Source of the DNA: Solirubrobacterales bacterium
GTDB lineage: Bacteria > Actinomycetota > Thermoleophilia > Solirubrobacterales > 70-9
Assembly (NCBI GenBank): GCA_025936755.1
Contig: JAICSS010000006.1
Location: forward strand, 54,205-118,204
Reading direction: 5' to 3'
DNA length: 64,000 bases
Shown here in pieces: positions 7,166-15,473 of the stretch (positions are counted from its first letter, which is position 1; the number at the start of each line of letters is the position of its first letter). Both the position numbers and the translations under genes were made by a program. The notes under the pieces are model-generated. The model saw only the letters and a list, made by a program, of their open reading frames with translations. It did no database searches and had not been told where the DNA came from.

Positions 7166-7936
7166 ATGAAGGTCCTCTTCATCGGCGACGTGGTCGGCAG
7201 CCCGGGGCGGCAGGGCCTGCGCGAGGCGCTGCCGGTGCTGCGCGAGCGGCACGCGCCCGACCTCGTGATCGTCAACGGCGAGAACTCGGCCGGCGGGATG
7301 GGGATCACCGAACGGACCGCCAACGACATCTTCGGCGCCGGCGCCGACGTGATCACCAGCGGCAACCACGTCTACCGCCACCGCGAGGCCTACGAGTGGC
7401 TCGACAGCGAGGAGCGGGTGGTGCGGCCGGCCAACTACCCGGGGGCGAACCCCGGCCGCGGCCACACGGTGGTCGAGGCCGGCGGGATGCGGGTGCGGGT
7501 GATCAACCTCAGCGGCGGCGTCGGCCTCCGCGTCGCCCGCTCCCCCTTCGACACCGTCGACTCGATCCTCAGCCACCACGAGCAGGACGCGGCGATCGTC
7601 GACTTCCACGCCGAAGTCTCGAGCGAGAAGGTGGCGATGGGGTGGCACCTCGACGGGCGGGTGGCGGCCGTCTTCGGGACCCACACGCACGTGCCGACGG
7701 CGGATGGACGGGTCCTCCCGGGCGGGACGGCTCACGTCTCCGACGTGGGGATGACGGGGTCGCGGACCAGCGTCCTGGGGGTGAAGCCGGAGCAGGCGCT
7801 GCGGTCGCTGATCACGCAGATGCCGACCCGGTTCGAGACGGCTGAGGAGGACGTCTGGGTGATGGGGGCTCTCGTCGACGTGAACGATCGGGGTCTGGCC
7901 GACTCCTTCGAGCAGGTGATGCTGCCAGCGCGATGA
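7166..7936 (+). CDS. ymdB: YmdB-family metallophosphoesterase (2',3'-cyclic nucleotide phosphodiesterase)
   Basis: The 256-residue single-domain protein has the family metal-binding pattern: FIGDVVGSPGR at the start, VNGENSAGG, SGNHVYRH (the GNH metal ligand) and THTHVPTAD near residue 171. Bacillus YmdB hydrolyses cyclic nucleotides and affects mRNA levels, and the related DR1281 has the same fold. The length matches TIGR00282. TAGGGT lies 9 bases before the ATG and no Shine-Dalgarno is present, pointing to a near-leaderless mRNA. The 3' end overlaps the convergent membrane-protein gene by 125 bases. Confidence 0.93.
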   Translation: MKVLFIGDVVGSPGRQGLREALPVLRERHAPDLVIVNGENSAGGMGITERTANDIFGAGADVITSGNHVYRHREAYEWLDSEERVVRPANYPGANPGRGHTVVEAGGMRVRVINLSGGVGLRVARSPFDTVDSILSHHEQDAAIVDFHAEVSSEKVAMGWHLDGRVAAVFGTHTHVPTADGRVLPGGTAHVSDVGMTGSRTSVLGVKPEQALRSLITQMPTRFETAEEDVWVMGALVDVNDRGLADSFEQVMLPAR

Positions 7937-9539
7937 GCAGCAGCGGGTAGAACCAGACGATGTAGAGGTAGAACCAGTGGTGGAGGGTCAGCTGGAGCAG
8001 GATCAGCAGCGCGGCCGAGAGGGCGGCGAGCTGGGGCAGGGACTTGCGTCTCGGGACGAAGGCGAAGGCCAGGGAGGCGAGGCCGGTGAGGGCGAGGAGG
8101 GCGACCCGGACCGGTTCGAGGGAGGTCTGTCCCCAGATGCTGAAGGGCGAGTCGCGGCCGGCCTGGGCGGCGATGGTGCGGTCGTAGAAGGTCTTCAGGC
8201 CGGGGTCGAGGGCGGGCCAGAGAAGAGCCGCGACGGTGATCAGGAGGAAGCCGGCGGCGAAGAGGAGCGCGGGCCGCAGGCGGCGCTGGTAGGTCAGGTA
8301 CATCGGCGCCAGGGGGGCGGCTACGAACTTGGCCCAGGTCGCGGCGGCCAGCGTCGCGCCGCGGGCGAGGGGACGGGCGGCGAGCAGCAGGGTCGCGAGC
8401 AGGAGCGCGGCGACCAGGGAGTCGTTGGAGTTCGACTCCAGGGCGTAGGCGGTGTAGGGGTAGGCGGCCCAGCCGAAGGCGAGGGTGGCGGCGAGGCGCT
8501 GGCCCTCGGGGCCGGGGCGGATGCGGATCCCGAGCAGGATCAGGAAGGCGAAGGCGGCGACGTCGAAGAGGATCGCGGCGGCATGGGCGGCTGGGAGGTC
8601 GTCCCATTCGCCCGACCAGGGCCAGATCCGCTCGAAGGGGAGGTAGGCGAGGTAGTCGACGGGGCCGTAGGTGTCGCCGCTGGAGACGTCGTCGGGGAAG
8701 TTGCCGTAGATCGGTTCCCCGTGGGCGATCCGGTCGGCGCCGACGACGCCGGCGTAGCCGACGTCGATGGCGCCGGAGTCGGCGACGTCGAGGCCGACGC
8801 GGAACCCCATCAGGAAGAGGGCGGCGATCACCATCCAGGCGACCGGCCAGACCGGCCGCAGTCCCTCCCCCCTCCCCCGCAGCCCGATCCAGAGCGAGCG
8901 GCCCAGCAGGTAGAGGAGGACCGGGTAGACGAGGGGAACCGAGACGCCGATCTCGGCCCGGTTGAAGAAGTAGTGGGAGACGCCGAAGCCGAGCAGGACC
9001 AGGAGGTCGAGGTTGGCGACGCGCCGGAGCCGCCGCCAGTCGACCAGGCCGAGCAGGAAGACGAGGCACAGCGGCAGGAAGACGTAGGGCGCGTTCAGCT
9101 TGTGGCCGAAGGCGCCGGAGTAGCCGCGGGCCATCTTCCAGGCGACCTGGTACCCGGTCCAGGACTCGGTCACCTCGCCGCTGTGGGCGTCGACGAGGAC
9201 GAGGACCCGCTCCTCGCCGCCGTCGAAGTAGGCGACTTCCCAGTGCCCGTCTTCCAGCGAGGCGGTCGGCCCGAGGGGGCCGTGCTCGCGTTCCTGTTCG
9301 ACGACCTTCGGGTCCTGGCCGGCGGCGGCGATCGCTTCGGCGCGGGTGAGCTTCTCGGCGGCGCTCGCCGCGGCCGGGAAACCAACTGAGACCAAAAGCG
9401 CAACAAGGAGGGACGCAACGGCCACTACGAGGAGGGCCGTGGGTGTTCTCGTACGGACACTTGAAGCGAGCGAAGCGAGCGGGTCCGGTAGAGAACACCC
9501 TCGCCCCTCCCCCGCGGCGGCCAGCCCCCCGTCCCTCAT
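7812..9539 (-). CDS. Polytopic membrane protein with PepSY-like N-terminal domain (GT-C/DUF2029-like)
   Basis: 575 residues if started at ATG 9539, which overlaps the preceding stop as ATGA. After an N-terminal hydrophobic segment ending in PAAASAAEK, residues about 55-130 resemble a PepSY/YpeB domain (TRAEAIAAAGQDPKVV, HWEVAYFDGG, VLVDAHSGEV). Ten or more membrane helices follow, with a luminal loop ending in YGPVDYLAYLPFE that recalls the acidic first loop of GT-C/GT87 mannosyltransferases. Function is not assigned; a lipid-linked sugar transferase is plausible. The first 30 codons run through palindrome A2, so the true start might be a GTG near 9425. The Arg/Pro-rich C-terminal 40 residues are antisense to ymdB. 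Confidence 0.75.
   Translation of the reverse strand: MRDGGLAAAGEGRGCSLPDPLASLASSVRTRTPTALLVVAVASLLVALLVSVGFPAAASAAEKLTRAEAIAAAGQDPKVVEQEREHGPLGPTASLEDGHWEVAYFDGGEERVLVLVDAHSGEVTESWTGYQVAWKMARGYSGAFGHKLNAPYVFLPLCLVFLLGLVDWRRLRRVANLDLLVLLGFGVSHYFFNRAEIGVSVPLVYPVLLYLLGRSLWIGLRGRGEGLRPVWPVAWMVIAALFLMGFRVGLDVADSGAIDVGYAGVVGADRIAHGEPIYGNFPDDVSSGDTYGPVDYLAYLPFERIWPWSGEWDDLPAAHAAAILFDVAAFAFLILLGIRIRPGPEGQRLAATLAFGWAAYPYTAYALESNSNDSLVAALLLATLLLAARPLARGATLAAATWAKFVAAPLAPMYLTYQRRLRPALLFAAGFLLITVAALLWPALDPGLKTFYDRTIAAQAGRDSPFSIWGQTSLEPVRVALLALTGLASLAFAFVPRRKSLPQLAALSAALLILLQLTLHHWFYLYIVWFYPLLLIALAASPARRSRPDPDRSRRREPPSPRRPPQPSRTGSASA
9441..9500. repeat. Palindromic element, type A copy 2, inside a coding region
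   Basis: Perfect 10-base outer arms GGGTGTTCTC (9441-9450) and GAGAACACCC (9491-9500) enclose the type A core in inverted orientation relative to 4969-5042. If translation starts at 9539, the element is read in frame as part of the N-terminus of the membrane protein. Confidence 0.75.
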
Positions 9540-11071
9540 CCGTCGCGCACCCCGAAGTGCTCGCGGATGACGGGGGCGACGTCGCGCAGGGCCCACTGCT
9601 CGCGCGCGGCGGCCGACTCCGGGCCGCAGCCGACGAAGAGCAGCGGCCCCAGCGAATCGCCGGCATGCAGGGCGCCGTGGCTGCCGCCGCCGGCGTGGCT
9701 GACCCCGCCCCAGTCCACCGCCTCGAAGCCGGGCTCGAGCGAGACGACGAAGTCGCCGGCGTGCGGGGCGGTCAGGGCCGACCAGACCCGGGCCAGCGCG
9801 TCGGGGTAGGTCTCGCTGCGCAGGCGCCCGTCCTCGACGGAAGCCGCGAGGGCGGCGAGCTCCCCCTCCACCTCCCAGCCGCCGCCGCGCAGGTCCGCGA
9901 CCTCGCCGCCGGGACGGAAGCGCACCGCCTCCCCCCCGCGCTCGACCACCGCCCAGACGGCGCCGGCCGGTGTGCCGGGGCCCTCGCGCCGCAGCGGGGT
10001 CCCGTCCTCGTCCTCGAGCCGGCAGACCAGGTCGACCCCCTCGAGCACGCCCAGCCGCGCCGCCACCTCCAGCGGCTCGGCCCGCTCCCCCTCCCCCGGC
10101 AGCAGGTAGACGTGCGCCGCCCGGCCGGTCGGGCTGACCGCCAGCTGGGCCAGCTCCGGGCGCTCCTCGGAGGGCTGCAGCACCGACCACTCGGCACTCA
10201 GCAGCTCGGCCAATGGCAGGCCCCGGTGGACCTCGGTCTGGGCGTGGTCGGCGACCAGGATCACCGCGTGGCTCTCGAGGAACTCGTCGAGGCCGCCGGC
10301 TTCCTCGGCGTAGGTGGCGAAGGCGCGGTCGGCCTTGGCGATCGACTCGACCGTCGCCTCCGGCCCGTGCTGATGGGAGTAGTTGTCGTTGTCCGGCAGC
10401 GAGAGCAGGAGGAAGTCGTAGAGGTCCTCCTTCAGCAGCTCGGCGGCACAGCAGGCGGCGTAGCCGTCGCGGACGCCGGGGATCGAGGTCGATTTGCAGG
10501 GGACGTCGCGGCTCGCGTAAAGGTCACCGTAGAAGAGGTCGGTGGGTCCCCAGGTGTGGTGGTGGAACTTCAATTTCGTCACGTCGACCGCGCGTTTCAG
10601 CAGCCCCTCCAGCGAGACCTCGTGGCGGCGGCGGCCGCGGTAGATGAGGAACGGCGTGCAGGCGGTGCGGGCGCCGGCGTCTTCGAGGCTCTCGAAGACC
10701 GTCTCCACCTCGGGGCTGAGGTGGGCGAGGTTCATGTTGTAGACGAGGTCGTAGAGGGCGAGGAAGACGCCGAAGGCGCGGGTGGCCTCCAGCGAGGAGC
10801 CGTACTCGACGTAGCGCCGTTCCAGTCGGTGGTACCAGTTCATGCCGCTGATCCAGTGGCGGTCGGCGCCGACGCCGGTGACCATCTCGGCGCTGGCGAC
10901 CGGGGTCACCGAGGGGAAGCTGGAGACGCAGTCGGGGATCAGCACCCCGCGCTCGACCAGCGCCCCGAAGGTCGGCGCCCGCTCCTCGGCGATCGCCCGT
11001 TCGAGCATGTCGGTCCGCAGCGAGTCGACGTAGGCGAGGACGAGCTTCTTGCGGGGCGGCATCGATCCCAT
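9536..11071 (-). CDS. Alkaline phosphatase superfamily protein (type I phosphodiesterase/nucleotide pyrophosphatase-like)
   Basis: 511 residues. The metal and nucleophile pattern of the superfamily is present in order: VDSLRTDML (first metal Asp), SSFPSVTPVAS (catalytic Thr/Ser), LPDNDNYSHQHG (metal Asp and His), ADHAQT (Asp-His pair) and a final GGGSHGALHAG His. No clear signal peptide is seen, so it is probably cytosolic or peripheral. It is coupled (ATGA) to the downstream membrane protein, which suggests a joint envelope-lipid or glycan role. ATG 11062 (MPPRKK) is an equally good start. A type B palindrome lies just upstream. Substrate is unknown; phosphonoacetate- or phosphoglycerol-type enzymes share the fold. 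Confidence 0.85.
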   Translation of the reverse strand: MGSMPPRKKLVLAYVDSLRTDMLERAIAEERAPTFGALVERGVLIPDCVSSFPSVTPVASAEMVTGVGADRHWISGMNWYHRLERRYVEYGSSLEATRAFGVFLALYDLVYNMNLAHLSPEVETVFESLEDAGARTACTPFLIYRGRRRHEVSLEGLLKRAVDVTKLKFHHHTWGPTDLFYGDLYASRDVPCKSTSIPGVRDGYAACCAAELLKEDLYDFLLLSLPDNDNYSHQHGPEATVESIAKADRAFATYAEEAGGLDEFLESHAVILVADHAQTEVHRGLPLAELLSAEWSVLQPSEERPELAQLAVSPTGRAAHVYLLPGEGERAEPLEVAARLGVLEGVDLVCRLEDEDGTPLRREGPGTPAGAVWAVVERGGEAVRFRPGGEVADLRGGGWEVEGELAALAASVEDGRLRSETYPDALARVWSALTAPHAGDFVVSLEPGFEAVDWGGVSHAGGGSHGALHAGDSLGPLLFVGCGPESAAAREQWALRDVAPVIREHFGVRDG

Positions 11072-11095
11072 GATCGCGGAGGCGTTCGCTCGCCT

Positions 11096-11128
11096 GTTCC
11101 TTTTCGTGGTCAGGGCCCGAAAAGGAAC
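11096..11128 (-). repeat. Palindromic element, type B copy 2, upstream of the phosphatase gene
   Basis: GTTCCTTTTCG (11096-11106) and CGAAAAGGAAC (11118-11128) form a perfect 11-base stem with an 11-base loop. Imperfect pairing continues outward through CGCTCG and CGAGCG. The arm facing the phosphatase gene contains AAAAGGAAC. Confidence 0.7.
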
Positions 11129-11137
11129 GGACGAGCG

Positions 11138-11542
11138 CTAACGCAGGACGCGGAGGCCGGCGTGTTTGCGCTGGGCGCGGCGGTGGCGGGTGATCCCGAG
11201 CCAGATCAGCGCCAGGACGACGATCACGACCACCGGTTCGATCAGGAGCGCGATCGCGATTACGACGAGGGCCGCCAGGGAGACGATGAAGGCGAGCGCT
11301 CCGCCGCCGCTGCCCTCGCGGCGGCTGGCGCCGTAGACGACGTCGCTGATGACGATGCAGGCGAGCGCGGCGCCGGCCAGGCCGAGCACCGCTCCCACGA
11401 TCCCTTCCAGCAGGAAGCCGACGACGAAGCCGATCACGGCGGCGAGAAGCGTCATCCGGCCACGGGCCGACCCGTGGGTGCCGGTGGTGCCGGCGAGCAT
11501 GCCGATCGCCAGCCCGATTCCTAGCTCGGTCAGAACGTCCAC
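11138..11542 (-). CDS. Small multi-pass membrane protein of unknown function
   Basis: 134 residues with four hydrophobic stretches (about 5-20, 30-50, 53-70 and 84-118) and an Arg/His-rich cytoplasmic tail (TRHRRAQRKHAG). The first helices are Gly/Ala-rich, with a GMLAGTTGTHGSARGR turn. It starts at GTG 11542, and TAGGTT lies 6 bases upstream (11549-11554), so it looks leaderless. It resembles no family I can name. It lies upstream of the phosphatase and membrane-protein pair on the same strand with a palindrome between, so co-transcription is possible. Confidence 0.75.
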   Translation of the reverse strand: MDVLTELGIGLAIGMLAGTTGTHGSARGRMTLLAAVIGFVVGFLLEGIVGAVLGLAGAALACIVISDVVYGASRREGSGGGALAFIVSLAALVVIAIALLIEPVVVIVVLALIWLGITRHRRAQRKHAGLRVLR

Positions 11543-11597
11543 GCCCGAAACCTAACCCACTTGCGATGGCCGGGCGTCGATCCGCCACACTTCAGCG

Positions 11598-12956
11598 ATG
11601 GCCGAAGTCCCCGAGCCGACCCACCGCCGCCGCTCCCACGCCGGCGCCCGCGACCTCGAGCGCTACGCCGGCCTCTTCGCCGAGCGGACCGGGGTGATGC
11701 GCTCCTCGGCGATGCGGGACCTGATGGCGATCACGGCGCGGCCGGAAGTGATCTCGCTCGCCGGCGGCCTCCCCGACACCTCGACCTTCCCGCCGCAGAG
11801 CTTCGCCGCGCAGATGACCCGGATCGCCCAGGAGTCGGCGGCGAAGGCGCTGCAGTACGGGCCGACCGAGGGCTTCGAGGAGACCAAGGACTGCATCCTC
11901 GAGGTGATGGGCGCGGAGGGGATGCTGCCCGACCCCGACGACGTGATCGTCACCACCGGCGGCCAGCAGGCGATCGACCTCGTCTGCAAGACCCTGATCG
12001 ACCCCGGCGACGTCGTCATCACCGAGGCGCCGACCTACCCCGGCGCGATCCCGACCCTCTGCAGCTACCAGGCCGACGTCGTCCAGGTCGAGTGCGACGA
12101 GGACGGGATGCAGGTCGAGGCGCTGGAGCAGCTGCTGGCGGACCTGCGGGCGGAGGGGCGGCGGCCGAAGTTCATCTACTCGGTGCCGAGCTTCCAGAAC
12201 CCGGCCGGGGTGACGATGTCCCTGCAGCGCCGCCACCGCCTGGTCGAGCTGGCGCGGGCGCAGGAGCTGCTGGTCGTCGAGGACAACCCCTACGGGCTGC
12301 TGCGCTACGGGGGCGAGCCGATGCCGCCGCTCTACCAGCTCGACGGCGGCGACTTCGTCATCTACCTGGGGACGTTCTCGAAGATCCTCTCCCCCGGGAT
12401 CCGCCTCGGCTGGGCGGTGGCGCCGCCGCCGGTGATGGAGAAGATCGTCCTCGGCAAGCAGGCGGCCGACCTCTGCACCTCGACCCTGACCCAGTACTTC
12501 GTCCGCGAGTACTTCGCCGAACGGCGCTGGCAGCGCTACGTCGACGACCTGGTCGAGATCTACCGCGGCCGCCGCGACACGATGGTCGAGGCGCTGCGCA
12601 CCCACTTCCCGGCCGAGGCGACCTGGACCGAGCCCGAGGGCGGGCTCTTCATCTGGGCGACGCTGCCCGACTACATCGACACCAGCGACCTGCTGGCGAA
12701 GGCGCTGCGCGCCGACGTCGCCTTCGTCCCCGGCCAGGCCGCCTACGTCGACGGCCGCGGCAGCCATTCGATGCGGCTCAACTTCTCCGGCGTCGACGAG
12801 GACGAGATCCGCGAGGGGGTGCGGCGGATCGGCAAGGTGATCGCCGAGCAGGTCGAGCTCTACGGGGCGCTGACCGGGGAGCAGCCGCTGCCCGAGCCGC
12901 AGCAGGAGGCGACCCCGAACGTCCTCCCCTTCCGCAAGGCGGGCGGGGCGGGGTGA
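11598..12956 (+). CDS. PLP-dependent class I/II aminotransferase (LysN/2-aminoadipate-type)
   Basis: 452 residues. Fold-type I aminotransferase signatures are present: SLAGGLPDTSTFP near 55, YGPTEGFEE, TTGGQQAIDL, SVPSFQNPAGVT, VEDNPYG and the PLP lysine in GTFSKILSPGIRLGW (near 262), followed by the C-terminal substrate-carboxylate Arg in MRLNFS. This is the 2-aminoadipate/kynurenine (LysN, MocR-like without the HTH) subgroup. Its stop is overlapped by the GTG of the D-Ala-D-Ala ligase gene, so the two are coupled. The pairing suggests the enzyme supplies or consumes an amino acid for a ligase-made dipeptide, but substrate cannot be read from the sequence. Confidence 0.9.
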   Translation: MAEVPEPTHRRRSHAGARDLERYAGLFAERTGVMRSSAMRDLMAITARPEVISLAGGLPDTSTFPPQSFAAQMTRIAQESAAKALQYGPTEGFEETKDCILEVMGAEGMLPDPDDVIVTTGGQQAIDLVCKTLIDPGDVVITEAPTYPGAIPTLCSYQADVVQVECDEDGMQVEALEQLLADLRAEGRRPKFIYSVPSFQNPAGVTMSLQRRHRLVELARAQELLVVEDNPYGLLRYGGEPMPPLYQLDGGDFVIYLGTFSKILSPGIRLGWAVAPPPVMEKIVLGKQAADLCTSTLTQYFVREYFAERRWQRYVDDLVEIYRGRRDTMVEALRTHFPAEATWTEPEGGLFIWATLPDYIDTSDLLAKALRADVAFVPGQAAYVDGRGSHSMRLNFSGVDEDEIREGVRRIGKVIAEQVELYGALTGEQPLPEPQQEATPNVLPFRKAGGAG

Positions 12957-13903
12957 AGGTCGCGGTGCTGAAAGGCGGCCGCTCGCTGGAGCGCGGGGTC
13001 TCGCTGCGCTCGGGGGCGCGGGTCGAGGACGCGCTGGGGCGGCTCGGCCACGAGGTGCTGCCGATCGACGTCGGCCCCGACCTGGTCAAGCGCCTGGTCG
13101 CCGAGCGGCCCGACGTCGCCTTCGTCGCCATGCACGGGGTCGGCGGCGAGGACGGGACCGTGCAGGAGCTGCTGGAGATCCTCGGCATCCCCTTCACCGG
13201 GCCGAGCGCGGCGGCCTGCGCGCGCTGCATGGACAAGGTGCAGGCGAAGGACGCGATCGAGGACGCGGAGCGGGAAGCGCCCGGCGGCCTGAGAACGCCC
13301 CACTGGTTCGCCTTCAACCAGACCGCCTTCCGCGAGTTCGGCGCCGCCGACGCGCTGGGGCGGCTGGAGGAGACGCTCGGCTTCCCGCTGGTGGTGAAGC
13401 CGAGCCGCGGCGGGTCCTCGCTCGGGGTCCGGTTCGCGGGGAGCGCGGGCGAGGTTCCGCAGGCCCTGGTCTCGGCCTTCAGCTATGACGACCGGGTCCT
13501 GCTCGAGCGCTTCGTCGACGGGCGGGAGCTGGCGGTCGGCGTGGTCGGCGACGAGCCGCTGCCGGTGGTCGAGGCGATCCTGCTCGAGGGCGACCGCTAC
13601 GACTTCGAGGCCCGCTACGAGATCGGCCGCACCCGCTTCGACGTCCCCGCCGACCTGACGGGCGAGGAGTACCGGGCGGTAACCGAGGCCGCGCTCGGCA
13701 CATACCGCGCCCTTGGCTGCACCGGCTTCGCCCGCATCGACCTGATCCTCGGCGAGGACGGCCCCTGGCTGCTCGAGGCCAACGCGATCCCCGGCCTCAC
13801 CGACACCAGCCTCCTCCCCCAGGCCGCCGAGGCGGCGGGGCTGTCATTCGAGCAGCTGGTCGAGCGAATCCTCGACCTAGCGCTCGAGCCGGCTGCCGCG
13901 TAG
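12953..13903 (+). CDS. D-alanine-D-alanine ligase family protein (first of two)
   Basis: 316 residues from GTG 12953 (GTGA overlap with the aminotransferase). ATP-grasp D-Ala-D-Ala ligase features: LKGGRSLERGVSLRSG, MHGVGGEDGTVQ, MDKVQAKD, the glycine loop VKPSRGGSSLGV, YDFEARYEIG in the omega-loop region and LLEANAIPGLTDTS for metal binding. All catalytic elements seem intact. A second ligase (40876-41841) sits in the wall-growth operon and is the likelier housekeeping enzyme; this one may have a different acceptor specificity. It is convergent with the nuclease gene with only 7 bases between them. Confidence 0.88.
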   Translation: MKVAVLKGGRSLERGVSLRSGARVEDALGRLGHEVLPIDVGPDLVKRLVAERPDVAFVAMHGVGGEDGTVQELLEILGIPFTGPSAAACARCMDKVQAKDAIEDAEREAPGGLRTPHWFAFNQTAFREFGAADALGRLEETLGFPLVVKPSRGGSSLGVRFAGSAGEVPQALVSAFSYDDRVLLERFVDGRELAVGVVGDEPLPVVEAILLEGDRYDFEARYEIGRTRFDVPADLTGEEYRAVTEAALGTYRALGCTGFARIDLILGEDGPWLLEANAIPGLTDTSLLPQAAEAAGLSFEQLVERILDLALEPAAA

Positions 13904-13910
13904 CGGCGTT

Positions 13911-14402
13911 TTAAGAGTCCCCCTGCGCGAAGTCCTCGGGGGTCACTTCATCCAAGAACTCCTTGAATTTGTCGACGACCTCCTCGGTGTCCTCGACCTC
14001 GTGCTCGAACTCGATCGCCGACTCCTCGATCACCTCCTCGGCCGCGAAGATCGGGGCCGAGACGCGGACAGCGAGGGCCAGCGCGTCGGAGGGACGGGAG
14101 TCGATCTCGACCTCGGAGCCGTTGACCGAGACCGTGATCGAGGCGTAGAAGGTGTTGTCGCGCAGCTCGGTGACGGAGACCCGCTCGCACTTGGCGTCGA
14201 GGTTCTCGAGCATGTCGGAGAGCAGGTCGTGGGTCATCGGCCGCGGCGTCGAGGCGCCCTGCAGCTTCATCAGGATCGCGGCGGCCTCCGGGTGGCCGAT
14301 CCAGATCGGCAGGAAGCGGTTTCCGTCCACGGTCTTCAGCAACACGATCGGCTGCTTGCCGACCATGTCGAAGCTGACGCCGTAGATCTGCATCTGCTGC
14401 AA
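13911..14402 (-). CDS. Bifunctional nuclease family protein (DUF151)
   Basis: 163 residues. The N-terminus (MQIYGVSFD), LLKTVDGNRFLPIWIGHPEA, PRPMTHDLL and the SRPSDALALAVR motif define the DUF151/BFN family, which has RNase/DNase activity in plants. A Glu/Asp-rich C-terminal tail extends from about residue 125. The listed start is TTG 14402, with GGAG six bases upstream; ATG 14393 gives the family-typical MQIYG start but has poorer spacing. It may be read through from the upstream tRNA-Ile, about 90 bases away. Confidence 0.9.
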   Translation of the reverse strand: MQQMQIYGVSFDMVGKQPIVLLKTVDGNRFLPIWIGHPEAAAILMKLQGASTPRPMTHDLLSDMLENLDAKCERVSVTELRDNTFYASITVSVNGSEVEIDSRPSDALALAVRVSAPIFAAEEVIEESAIEFEHEVEDTEEVVDKFKEFLDEVTPEDFAQGDS

Positions 14403-14494
14403 AAAGGACTCCAGACCGTCGTTGGAAGCCGAAGTATAGGTCCGGCTTCTACCCGCTCCCGACGAGCGGGGAACGGCTGGACGCGAAGAGGAGA

Positions 14495-14568
<74 letters not shown>

Positions 14569-14603
14569 GGGGACGGCGATGATAGCGACGAGCCGGCGAG
14601 CGC

Positions 14604-15473
14604 TCAGGAGCCGTCGCGCTTGCGGAGACGCCTTGCCAGCGCGTGGGCCTCGCGAACGTCGTCGAAGCGGAGCTCGGCGACGATCGCCTCCCCCTTGGCG
14701 CGGGCGCTGACTTCGTGGCCGAGGGCCTCCTCGAGGGCATCGGCGGCGTCGCGGAGGGCGGCCTGGGCGTCGGGGTCGGCGGCTGCGCGTCTCGGCCTTG
14801 CTTTTGGCTGGCTGGCCAGCCGAACCCTCGCCTCGGTTTCGCGGACCGACCAGCCGCCGCGGGCGGCGTCGCGGGCGAGGCGGCGGCGGACGTCGTTGCC
14901 GGCGACGCCGAGGAGCGCCTTGCCGTGACCCTCGCTGAGATCGCCGGCCTCGAGCAGCTCGAGCGCCTCGTCGGGCAGCTCGAGCAGCCGGATCAGGTTG
15001 GAGACGGCGGGGCGGCTGCGGCCGACGCGGCGGGCCAGCTCCTCCTTGGTCAGGCCGAGCTCGCGGACGAGCGCGTCGCAGGCCTTCGCCTCCTCGACCG
15101 GGTTGAGGTCCTCGCGGACCATGTTCTCGATCAGCGCCGCCTGCAGCCGCTCCGCCTCCTCCTGGTCGCGGACGACGGCCGGGACCTTGTCGATCCCGGC
15201 CTGCTGGGCGGCGCGCCAGCGGCGCTCGCCGGCGACCAGCTCGTAGCTGCCGTCGGGAAGGGGGCGGACGAGGAGCGGCTGGACGACGCCGGTGGCCCCG
15301 ATCGAGGCGGCGAGGGCGGCGAGGGCGGCGGGGTCGAACTTGGTCCGCGGCTGCGAGGGGTTCGGCTTGATCAGGGAGACCGGCAGCTCGCGCAGCTCCC
15401 CCGCCGCCGAGACCTCCGTCTCGGGCAGGATCGCCGAGAGCCCGCGGCCGATCCCGCGGCGGGCGCTAGCCAC
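14604..15473 (-). CDS. parB: Chromosome partitioning protein ParB
   Basis: 289 residues. After a short basic start, residues about 27-115 form the CTP-binding ParB/Srx domain, with GERRWRAAQQAG as the catalytic GERRxRA box and LIENMVREDLNPVEEA. A helix-turn-helix follows (KEELARRVGRSRPAVSNLIR, about 135-155), then a C-terminal dimerisation region. It binds parS and spreads as a CTP-dependent clamp; a parS core is visible 3 kb away at 18476-18489. Its start overlaps the parA stop by 8 bases. KARPRRAA near residue 220 is a basic linker. Confidence 0.97.
   Translation of the reverse strand: MASARRGIGRGLSAILPETEVSAAGELRELPVSLIKPNPSQPRTKFDPAALAALAASIGATGVVQPLLVRPLPDGSYELVAGERRWRAAQQAGIDKVPAVVRDQEEAERLQAALIENMVREDLNPVEEAKACDALVRELGLTKEELARRVGRSRPAVSNLIRLLELPDEALELLEAGDLSEGHGKALLGVAGNDVRRRLARDAARGGWSVRETEARVRLASQPKARPRRAAADPDAQAALRDAADALEEALGHEVSARAKGEAIVAELRFDDVREAHALARRLRKRDGS

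Noticed and set aside
14800..14830. GGCTGGCTGGCCAGCC palindrome in parB as another inserted element
   Set aside because: It is a short GC-rich self-complement in coding sequence without an extended stem or a second copy.
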